Of a DNA stretch of 64,000 nucleotides, positions 55,459 to 64,000 are shown piece after piece (the first letter of the stretch is position 1; every line of letters starts with the position of its first letter). The stretch spans positions 11,722,109-11,786,108 of the forward strand of contig JAJEKV010000004.1 of assembly GCA_021234155.1 (NCBI GenBank), in the 5' to 3' direction. A program made the translations under genes and the position numbers. The notes beneath the pieces were generated by a model that saw only the letters and a list, made by a program, of their open reading frames with translations, ran no database searches and was not told the origin of the DNA. The stretch is from Isoetes taiwanensis (Eukaryota > Streptophyta > Lycopodiopsida > Isoetales > Isoetaceae).

Positions 55459-55661
55459 CGCATAGGATTATATTAATGAGTCTCAATGTGCATCTGCAAG
55501 CGTATTAAGCATATCTGATTAATAGAGTATACTGTTTGTCATTCATATTTCTCAGTCCAGATGGGAAGTACGTTTTAACAGGAGGGGAAGATGATTTGGT
55601 CCAAGTATAGAGTATGGAAGACCATGCTGTTGTTGCTTGGGGTGAGGAACGTAATTCCTGG
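54009..55661 (+). pseudogene. WDR20-like WD40 protein, five exons, copy B2
   Basis: Exons are at 54009-54077, 54441-54513, 54581-54676, 54746-54832 and 55556-55661. Exon 1 has a 19-bp deletion relative to copy A. Exon 3 has small frame changes (GLCVF for GLAFS). Exon 4 shares with copy A the one-base loss before SYFGALLCCAW. Exon 5 reads SPDGKYVLTGGEDDLVQV, then TAG (55608-55610) where a conserved Trp is expected, then SMEDHAVVAWGEERNSW. Introns are GT..AG. Family and role are as in the entry at 18264. It reaches one exon further than copy A but is more damaged. Confidence 0.88.
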
Positions 55662-57335
55662 GTGAGTTTCCATCAGAAGCTATGTGGTAGGCTTAGGTAA
55701 TTTTGCCATGGGAAAACCCTGGATGCCGGAAAAATTATATTGCACTCTTTGGACCAGTGCCCCAGCCCTGCTACAACTTGGTGGCCATTCCTATTCTATC
55801 AGCAATGGTGCTAATCTTCCACAGCTGACTTCATCAAATTGGGCGTTGATTTTGAGGAAATGTATCAATTTTTTGACCTGAGAGGAAGTTATATGCTATT
55901 ATCGGACCAATGCTGTCATAATAGGTCCTTCTAGAGGTTCAACTCAAGTTGATGAGGGCTGTGTACTTGATCTATGATCGTCTTCTTCGATGAAAATTTT
56001 GACATCATGCTATGCCATGGTTTTAAAGCTGATAGTACATTAAGTAATTACATTGTCTCTAAGTTGGCCATGCACAATTGTTGGTGGTTTGTAAATTTGA
56101 GACAAATATGAGGAATAAATTAAAAGTACGTGGAAGCAGTGCATCTGCTAATTTTCTAATATTCTAACTACAGATTTCACTGAATGCAACATGTAGTTGA
56201 GGCGATGTCTCTTTAACTCAAAGCCTTGTAATCCCAGAAACTTTCTTTAGTTGTTGCGAAGTTGCCCAAACGTAAATGCTCAAATTATTGAAGGCACTTT
56301 ACATGAACACATTTCACTATTAAAAGATAACTTTTGTTTGCACGATGCCATGTTACTATTGTAAATTTGCATTACTGTTGTAGAGAGTTCCCTTTCACTA
56401 TGGAGTGGTATTGTATTTTATTCACTTCACCTTAGGTCAGCATCATGGATATGGTATTAAAATTTTCCAGTCTATACTATCATGACTTCGCCTTAGGTTG
56501 CAATCCATGCTTAGAGTATATGCTTTGTTAATAGGGCCCACGTTTTGAAGAGAATGCATGTTAAATGTGGGCAAGGTAGAGGATTACTTTTACAAGAAAT
56601 TTATCGCGGCTATGGACCTGTGAAGTTGAATTGAGAACTATAACCTTCATATTTTTGTCCAAAAAATTCAAAAGCAATGCAAAAAATATATAGCAATGAC
56701 GAATATGGTTTTATGTCTGAGTTTGTTTTGTATGCATGCCCAATGTCTTTTATATATGTCAATGTGAGTTGAACTATTTCGATTTTTGTTTGTGTTTAGG
56801 GAATTCCTGTTTTAGAGTTGCCCCTGGAGGGGCAATCCCTTGCTTATGTGGGTTTTTGGCATATTCTTAGTATATGCCAGCATATGTCTAGAATATGCCA
56901 AAAACTGCTCCAAACTTGCTGTAACCTGTAAACTATCGATCGCCCCTGTTGCTGGGCGGCCGTTGTGCAAACTGGCTAACCGGCACCGCCATGCTGCAAA
57001 TCTTTCCCAGCAAATCTATTCCAGAGGGGAAAAGCGTCATGATGATGAAGAGCAAGGCTTTGGCTCTGTAGTTTCTGGTAAGTCCCAACTATTGCCCCCT
57101 TTTTTGCAGGTGGCACATATTTGATTTTTAAAACAAGATGCTGCTCCTTCTGATCATCAGAGGAGATGGTGAGGAGATATGGCAAGAACTCGACCATACA
57201 AGCTTTTGGGCAATGGCCTTGCAGTAAGGATTTCATTGGCTACGTCAGGTCCTTGTTTTGTCGCTTATTACATATCAAACTTAGGTACTGCATCTAAGGC
57301 TTAAGCACTCCATTGGCTATGTCAATCGCTTCTTC
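55662..57335. other. Spacer with an unplaced coding-like piece and an element end
   Basis: An open frame at 55684-55881 (GKPWMPEKLYCTLWTSAPAL) is not recognised. 56813-56945 is the reversed hairpin-tipped repeat also seen at 34700-34870 (GTTGCCCCTGGAGGGGCAAT with flanking CTTATGTGGGTTTTTGGCAT). The rest is AT-rich with nothing supported. Confidence 0.45.
56813..56945 (-). repeat. Hairpin-tipped repeat end, reverse copy
   Basis: Reverse complement carries AGTTTACAGGTTACAG, GGCATATTCTAGACATATGC, CCAAAAACCCACATAAGC and the hairpin, in the order seen at 34700-34870. Confidence 0.65.
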
Positions 57336-57338
57336 TTT

Positions 57339-58805
57339 GCATTTGCATTTGGCACCGGAACCATAAACATCAGCGGGCTTGATCTACAACATGTTAGTAC
57401 GTTCCAAGTGGTGTGGAAAAGCTTTGAATAGGGTTCAGATGGACAGGGAGCAAGATTGCATGTTAACATCACGGAAGGATTTCATTATATATGATACTAT
57501 TCACAGCCAAACTCTGTAATCAATCCAGAAAATGCTGTTGTTGTAAGGCAAAATTCAAGATCTTCAGCAGTAGCAACCCCGTGGATTTTCAATTAGTTTG
57601 GAGCAGCCAATGGAAAACAAAGCAGCCTTGGTTTTTTCTGGCTGCCTATTGTCCCGTAAGGTTATAGCCCTTTGGGATACCTTATTATACAAACTCAAGA
57701 TAAGCCTGATCTAAACCAAGTATTAGTCTGTGCTGGAAATGACCTTACTGCTCAGGCTGTTCTTGACTAACCCATCTGGTCCACAGACAACAACAAACTG
57801 CCCTTCTATTCTTGGATCCCCAAACCCCTTAATATTGGCACTGAATGTAGTAGAATAAGCATATGCATGATTGTCAGTAACAATGATTAATATACCCATT
57901 GCCATGTTGACAAATACCAACTTTAGGTATGACGCAATGCCTAGTTTGGATCAAATCCATGCTCTTGCCTATCAATATGGACGTACTTTTACTTTCATCC
58001 AGATGAGACATATTTTCCATCTTCCGTTGATTGGTTCTTTGAAGCTGACGCTCTATTATGTTTTAAAGCCTCATGCTGATGGTTCAAATTTGCTTCAAGG
58101 AGGTACTAATGATGGACAAATTGGATTGACCTGCCAAATGTTGACTCCGCCGATGTTATCAGTTGCCAAGACATACTTGCATTTGAAACTAATGTATGGG
58201 GCAACCATCATAGACCTGGCATTCTGGATATTCTGGATATTCTGCCCTTGCAATGGATCTGAACAACAAAGGTGGGCATAGTCAACGTACATCTTGGTAA
58301 AATTTGGCAACATGTTGGGGATTGGGAACATTTCACTCTAAGGTTTAATAAATTGAATGCAGAGCTTTTGGGAGTTTATTACTCTCAACATAGTGGTGGA
58401 ATTTGGCTAAGGCCCTCTGAAATTGAGTATGTTAATTATAAGCTCATATACTCTTCTAAGCATGGGCATGCAAGCTATCCACATAAAGGTGATAACCTTT
58501 AGATTGCAAAACATGGTGTTGAAATCAGAAATGACACTTCTCAAAGTGAAGGTTCGAAGTATGAAATTACATCTGCTAAGTATCTCCGTAAGTTGGGGGT
58601 TGAGGAAGCACTGCCTGAACCACCATGGTTGCAATATATGAGAGAAAAGGGACCTAAAATTCAATATAACGCAAGAACTGAGATCAACAAAGTTGTAAGG
58701 TTCCTTCCGAGAAAGGTTATAGAATCATTAAAAGATTTTCTTAACAAGTTTCCAAATGAGCTATCAGGGGAGGAGGGGCCTATTAAGCAAGATTTCATTA
58801 ATTAG
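57339..58805 (+). pseudogene. DUF946/Vps62-like gene, near full length, copy B3
   Basis: 57339-57832 repeats the N-terminal part seen at 16283. It continues with YDAMPSLDQIHALAYQYG, HADGSNLLQGGTNDG, IIDLAFWIFWIFCP, VGDWEHFTLRFNKL, YYSQHSGGIWL, YSSKHGHASYPHKGD, PPWLQYMREKGPKIQY and FPNELSGEEGPIKQDFIN. These are the ordered motifs of plant DUF946 (Vps62) proteins: GGTNDG, HVGDWEH, YSSKHGHASYP and EPPWLQYMREWGP. Lesions are several stops in the N-terminal part, a frameshift near 58270, a 9-base duplication giving WIFWIF, and TAG at 58500-58502. The C-terminal 300 bp is otherwise open. No intron is evident, which could mean a retrocopy or a naturally intron-poor gene. Confidence 0.9.
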
Positions 58806-59215
58806 AGAAATTTCGATTTCTCGTTGAGCACGAAATAGGTTGCAATTGCCGTAAAAAGCACTAAAAGTTCTCTATGCCGACCTCATTTGTTAGGCAAAAA
58901 CGTGTAAAAGAGACTGAATAAATCGCGACTGCGATAATTTTGATCACAAATACCCAATATATGTATTTTTTAAGGCACATTTATATTATAAAAATACCAA
59001 TTTCGATCAATTTTGTATACCGTGTTCTCGCAAAGATCGCCACTGCGATATTCTAAACAAAATATGAGTGAAAAATGGGTGCATATTGGGTACCTCATGA
59101 CAAATATACATGTTCATTTTTTTTAATTAAAATAGACTATTGGTAATAGTTATCAACAAAAATACCAAATAAATATATAATTCCCTAAAGAAATTTTATT
59201 ATTTTTAAGCTCAGA
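58806..59215. other. AT-rich spacer with GCGAT-type palindromes
   Basis: No gene. TCGCGACTGCGATAA (58922) and GATCGCCACTGCGATA (59035) are short interrupted palindromes of the kind repeated at 59217-59385. Confidence 0.5.
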
Positions 59216-59216
59216 C

Positions 59217-59400
59217 ACATCGCTGCAGCGATTTGCTTAAGCTGTGTCTGCCTTGATTCCCTCTTGTTTGTGCTCATAGACATCGCTGTGGCGATTTGTT
59301 TGAGCAGTGTCGGCTTATGCTCAGAGAACTGTCTTGAGTTTGAGAACTGTCTTGTTTATGCTCAGAGATATCGCTGCGACGATTTGTTTAAGCACTGTCT
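59217..59400 (+). repeat. Three imperfect ~60-90-bp repeats with an ATCGC..GCGAT palindrome
   Basis: ACATCGCTGCAGCGATTTGC, ACATCGCTGTGGCGATTTG and ATATCGCTGCGACGATTTG are each followed by TTAAGC or TTGAGC and (A)GTGTC(T/G)GC. The first is a perfect palindrome around CTGCAG. Confidence 0.85.
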
Positions 59401-60239
59401 GCCTCGTTTCACACTGCCTCATTTCTGTCTTCTGCTCGAAACAAACGCGTTGGCGATTTGGTGGACCAAAGAGACAAGAACGCATCCTGTGTGAAGCAAG
59501 CATGAATTTCCGTACATTTCAGAAAGAAAGCAAAAAAAGGGAAGGGATTGAAGGGGTTTTGTGTGGATTGAATCTACCAAGAGCCTTTTAGCCTGTGTGG
59601 AGCATAACGGATGTTAAATATCCTTTTGACTGCTTCAGAGAATTGCTTTGCCATGTTCTTAGTTGCAGGAGCATGCTTCAGAGAATGGCTTTGCCATATT
59701 CTTAGTTGCAGGAGCATGCTTCAATGCTAGATGCAGGGAAAGTTCCAAGGATAAAGAGCATTAAGAAAAGGCTAAAGCACTAGCCACTGCAAGATAAATA
59801 TGAAGGGATTCTAGTATTTGCAAACTTAGCAAGATCAATACTCCAAAGTAGAGAAGAAGAGAGATATATACTGGAAAAATGTAGAATCGTCCACGTTACA
59901 GAGCCAAATCCGTTATGCTCATCCTGCGTGGAGCTATTTATTGAACATTCTTCCATCTGATAATGGTTAGCCGTGCAGAAAGTGGAGAGGGATTATGATC
60001 TTCAACTGAAGAGGAAAGGGCAGATCTGCGATACCTGAGGCTCCTTGTTTTCTGGCAGGATCATGTTGAATGCCCTGAGGCCGACCTAGTGGTGAAGCTG
60101 CGGAATGCCCTGACGCTGACCTGCAATATTCAAGGCCAGATGCAGGGGGATAGAAAGTGCAAACAGAGAATGGATTCGCAGTGAGAACGGATTCGGAGAA
60201 GACCTAGAGTTGAGGAAAACTAGAATGCATAGAAGGAAA
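59401..60239. other. Spacer with a 43-bp tandem duplication
   Basis: TGCTTCAGAGAATTGCTTTG begins at 59631, with a second copy (GAATGGC) at 59674. The two units are 43 bp each with two differences. No gene recognised. Confidence 0.6.
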
Positions 60240-60345
60240 ACAGAGTCGAGATGCATAGAAGAAGCAAACAGAATGCATACAAGAAGCATAGAAGAATGCA
60301 AACCAGAATGCATAGAAGAAGCAAACAGAGTCGAGATGGGTTGAG
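60240..60345 (+). repeat. Minisatellite, GAATGCATAGAAGAAGCAAA unit
   Basis: ATGCATAGAAG(AA)GCAAAC(A/C)AGA recurs four to five times with spacing of 15-36 bp. Confidence 0.85.
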
Positions 60346-60404
60346 GAAAACCGAAATGCATGTCACAAGGAAGAAGGAACCCGAATGCTCGGAAGAAGCT
60401 ACCG

Positions 60405-60705
60405 GACTTTGGCTATGGCGGGCGACCCTGGCTATGGCGGGCGACCTCGGCTATGGCAGGTGACTTCGATCAAGCTACCGGAATGCAAGAACTAATCTGA
60501 GCCAGAGTCGAGAAATTGCGGAACAAGAACGTGTTACAGAAAATCACTCCCACCGCGGCAAAAAAAAAAAGAAGAACGGGATGCTATGACGACTTCGGCT
60601 ATGGCAGGCGACCTCGGCTATGGCGGGCACCTCGGCTATGGCGGGTGACCTCGGCTATGGCAGGCGATCTCGGCTATGGCGGGCACCTCAGCTTCGGGCG
60701 ACGTC
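60405..60705 (+). repeat. Minisatellite, GGCTATGGCGGGCGACCTC unit
   Basis: An ~18-19-bp GC-rich unit occurs about three times at 60410-60470 and about six times at 60590-60700, the two parts being separated by unique sequence. CTTGGCTATGGCGGCCCG at 51781 and GCTTGGCTATGGCAG at 30841 are stray relatives. Repetitive frames encode Leu/Trp/Arg/Ala or Gly-Tyr-Gly stretches and are not taken as genes. Confidence 0.88.
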
Positions 60706-61910
60706 CTTCAACCTGAAAGACCAGGTATTTAAGTAATGATTCTTATTCAAATTTTAAATTGTCCCGCCCACATGGGGGCAAGTTTGAATTAAACCTCAAC
60801 CACTTTTTGCTTGTGGTGGGCCTGGACGAGGCCCTTCAAAATTCTCAAAATCCTAATATTTTATCTAAATAATGAAATCGTGCTTTATTGAAATGAATAA
60901 CTGGCTTGGAGATGAGAGATCTCGTCCATCTATTGGCATATCATGAATTGCACAAGTATGGTAGATGTTTATCTAAGTAAGGGCTACTTCAGATGAATGA
61001 CTTACTTCTGATACAAAAAAATCCGTGGTATAGACTTAAGTGCGTGCATGGTAAGGGACAATTTGTCCCGTGGTTAGCTTCAAGAACTCGTCTTTTTCAC
61101 AATGTCATTGCTCATAAAAGCTTTTCTTACTGATTGAGCACTTCTAAGAATGTAATACCAAAGTGATTGAAATATAGTAGATGGGCTGTGACTACTATTG
61201 CCCGCATGCAAATCTGCAGAGCTTATAGCACACACTTTAAATGACGATCTTCTTCTTCTATTAAGATACAATAGAATGGGATGCGTTTTCCATTAATATT
61301 TTTTAAGCGATTTAAGATAATTATTTCCATTGAATACCTCTGGTTTATATATCAACCTGGATGGATGGATTCTCCACTTTATCAGGTCTACGATTCAAAA
61401 ATTACAAATTCAAGCGATCCTCACAGAGTGTGTATGGAAAGAATCTCAAATTTCCTAAAGCAGATTGAAAAGCACATCATTAAGGCATTGTCTTTCAAGC
61501 AATAAAATTGAAGGGCAGAATGGTATCCAAAATCAGACTAATAAATTGTTGGAAGTGTGTATTTTGTACAGAACAAGAACAAATGCAATGTTTTTTTTTA
61601 TCGCAATTTTCTGAAACATGGGCTGAATTCCATCTATTGAGTTAGTTTTACAAGTTAGTTTCCTTACAATATTTAATAGTATATATTAAGAATGAGTACC
61701 TGTAACGATGAATTCATCTTTGCTCCACCATTTTGATTACCTTTCCAATGGTATGTTTGCAAGCTTTGGTGTTCTTTGGTCGGTTGGGGAAAAAAAGAAA
61801 AAAAGAAAAAAAGCAAAATGATAGTTCAGAAATATTGTGTACCCTAAATGACACGAGAATCTAAAGAATATTCCTCAATATGACAATATTCCCAACCAAC
61901 CATCAAACAA
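60706..61910. other. AT-rich spacer, no gene recognised
   Basis: The open frames at 61080-61271 and 61281-61505 show no family motif. GAAAAAAAGAAAAAAAGC-type purine sequence occurs near 61790. Confidence 0.4.
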
Positions 61911-61932
61911 GGGTTTACCCCTTTGGGCAACC
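61911..61932. repeat. GGGTTTACCCC hairpin motif, copy 4
   Basis: AAACAAGGGTTTACCCCTTT followed by GGGCAACC and AAAAA; a variant of the motif at 30916 and 34839. Confidence 0.7.
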
Positions 61933-61998
61933 AAAAACGACCACCAACAACCAATCTATAACCCACCACCACCGCCAATCAACATGAAACGACAAAAT

Positions 61999-62117
61999 AA
62001 ATAGAATAGAATAGAATAGTTTTTTAACGTCCACGGAGACCAATAGGTCATGGGACCCATACAAACACACTCTCAAACACACCACCGGAGGGCAACCCCT
62101 CGTGCGCAGCACCTTGT
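61999..62117 (-). mobile_element. LINE 3' tail fused to a hairpin motif
   Basis: On the minus strand, from right to left: AACAAGGTGCTGCGCACG, a GGGGTTGCCCTCC hairpin, GGTGTGTTTGAGAGTGTG, then GTCTCCGTGGACGTTAAAAA, and a TATTC repeat tail (61999-62018). The last two are the LINE family 3' end. The first part recurs alone at 28855-28883. At only ~120 bp it is either a heavily truncated LINE or a short SINE-like element that borrows the LINE tail. Confidence 0.7.
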
Positions 62118-63912
62118 TCCTATCATTTAAGTTAATAAGGACGTTTTTTGGTTGGACTAATATTTTGTATGTAATTTGTACAAGAAGGTATATTGAATAA
62201 CGACTTAGGCAATATCTTCATAGTTGCGATCATCGCATCGATTTTCGTGAAAGGTCCCTCGTCATGTCATTTGTGATTATATCTCTATGCAAGATTGTCT
62301 TTTGACAACTTGGTTGTATGATGGCTAAGCACTGTCATTTTAATAATGGAAAAATGTAATGTTGATTGCAGGGAGGAGATGCAAGAGATCTCTCCAAGTT
62401 TGTGCATTCACAGATAAAGTCCAATTCAATATCTTATATCTAGTTCGACTTTTAGATCACTAACACAGAACTCATCAGATATTGTCATTTCCAAACGACA
62501 CCCATCGTATCCATCACATGACTACAAGGACCATATGGTGAGTAAGAGTATTACACGTTATGAATTGACCATAAAATTTAATTTCATTAATACAAAAGGA
62601 TTGCTTGCTTGTACTTGGAGCTTGATTGTTAAATTTATTCATTTTTGCACTGACATAGTATCTTTGGTTTGGCTAAAATTTGATTTGCTATGTAAGTGAT
62701 GACTATTGATGAAGAGCCGACCTACAACACTCTGGCTCACAAGAGCTGAGGTGCTTTTTCTGTCTACACTTATACAAGGAATTTTGAACCCAACAAAGTT
62801 TACTTTACCTTGCTTGCTATATTTCCTCATGCAAAGATCGCCTTCGTGACACTTCATAGCCGAAATAGCATTTTCAAGTTTCATATCTCTCAGTGAGAGC
62901 ATTCCAAGAATAAGCACCTTGACCTGGAAGCTTTTTAAAGACTTCACTTACTCTCATTCATCTTTTAAAAAAAGTAAAAGCAAATGAAAAGAAAAAGGAA
63001 CCTTGCATAAGAAACTGCTACACGGAATGGCTGGGATGAAATCTTTTAATGTTTGATTAAAGTCGATTGGTCATTGTTATTGGAATTTTCAAAAAAATTC
63101 TAATGTTTGTAATAAGACTTACTATTTGTACTTATGAATTCAAGGTCATAATGGACAGGGATAATTCTACTCTTGTGCTTAGCAATAATGCGATAATGTT
63201 CTTTTGATGCTTGATCTTACAGATTTGAATCGCCTTTTATCTAAAATTGATGAAGAACATAGTCCTTGCCAATATAGTTTGTGGAATCCAAGATGATATA
63301 GCCCAACTTCGAGGTTGAGATGATGTAATATATTTCCATTTTAAAATCAGGATCTCCATGTATTTTATAAACCTATGACTAAGGCAATTTGTTCAAAGAA
63401 AGTTGCTTTTTTTTTTTCTTGTCAAGTGTTGTGAAATTTTAGTTCATCCCTTTATACCATGAACGTTTTCATGGTTGCTTTATGCAATTGTATGAAGGCC
63501 GTGTGGAAGAGATACTGAATAGCAACCGTTGAAATCTACGTCAAATATATAAATTGGAGTGGACCTAGAATTGCTACAAAGCGCATCATGTTGGAACACT
63601 TTAACATGCATCAAGTCCTATGATAGTGATATTTCCCATATCTGTTCTTGTTAGATCATAATCCACATGTTCCCCTTTAGGTCAAGTCCTCCTTATGTCA
63701 AACATATAAGGCTAGCTTACACTTCCCAAGCCTTCAGGGAATAAATTACTAATCACATATTTTTATTAGCCATAATGGCTTTAGCTAAACTTGCCCGCGA
63801 TTAATCCCAAAACTTTCTATGGTTTAGCTAAAGTCTACACATTTTCCCTCCCATACTTTCTATAGTTTATCTAAACTAACCCACAATTTTTTGTGATGTG
63901 GTCAACGAGAAA
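62118..63912. other. AT-rich spacer, no gene recognised
   Basis: Scattered short open frames (for example 62639-62947, minus) have no recognisable motif. Confidence 0.4.
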
Positions 63913-64000
63913 CTTTTTTTTTTTTTTTTTTTTTTTGAAGGAATGAAGCTTTTTAGTCATTAATTATGGAAAATAAAATAACATAAGTTGAGATCATAGA
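63913..64000 (-). mobile_element. Probable poly(A)-tailed LINE 3' end at window edge
   Basis: A T run (about 63914-63937) is followed by GAAGGAATGAAGCTTTTTAG, similar in layout to GAAGAACTGTGTCATCAATA after the T runs at 16814 and 17729. Cut off by the window, so family assignment is tentative. Confidence 0.5.

Noticed and set aside
1-64000. Organellar insertions, rRNA genes or integrated virus sequence
   Set aside because: No stretch with recognisable plastid, mitochondrial, rRNA or viral gene content was seen.

Overview
The window looks like gene-poor nuclear DNA of a land plant. Coding-like pieces match plant-type families: an NRT2 nitrate transporter, an ETHE1/glyoxalase-II-like sulfur dioxygenase, a WDR20-like WD40 protein, a homomeric acetyl-CoA carboxylase, GH17, and DUF946/Vps62. 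They are split by GT..AG introns and surrounded by LINEs, LTR remnants, Helitron ends and AT-rich spacers. There are no operons or bacterial-type genes. The species cannot be named from sequence alone. I see no clearly intact host gene; almost every coding stretch carries stops, frameshifts or missing exons.

Layout. (1) 1-7770 is duplicated at 43909-51630, called A1 and B1. It holds decayed exons of an unidentified gene or genes, a ~333-bp satellite, and an 83-nt foldback. A1 alone carries two head-to-tail tRNA-like repeats of ~430 bp. (2) 7771-11152 is a damaged LINE with endonuclease, reverse transcriptase and terminal zinc-binding region. (3) 11382-19110 is a run of same-strand host gene fragments: transaldolase-like, NRT2, ETHE1, DUF946 N-terminus and WDR20-like, cut by nested poly(A)-tailed LINEs. 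(4) 20520-21170 is CACCA-rich simple sequence. (5) 21465-26808 holds a minus-strand SWIM/MULE-like transposase remnant and a divergent plus-strand accessory-like gene. The latter is broken by an internally deleted LINE with a 16-bp target duplication. (6) 27390-43900 is mostly repeat debris: LTR/primer-binding-site remnants, LINE tails, two textbook Helitron 3' ends and several hairpin motifs. (7) 52451-58805 is a second run of same-strand gene fragments: acetyl-CoA carboxylase, lipase-like, GH17, WDR20-like and DUF946. (8) 58806-64000 is low-complexity repeats, LINE tails and AT-rich sequence.

The most notable pattern is the mosaic of at least eight unrelated host gene fragments, all on the plus strand and many with intron pieces. 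Two families (WDR20-like and DUF946) occur in both runs, in opposite order. This resembles Helitron- or Pack-MULE-style gene capture followed by duplication. The capture mechanism is inference; fragment identity rests on recognised protein motifs. A second candidate system is the SWIM transposase with its divergent partner gene.
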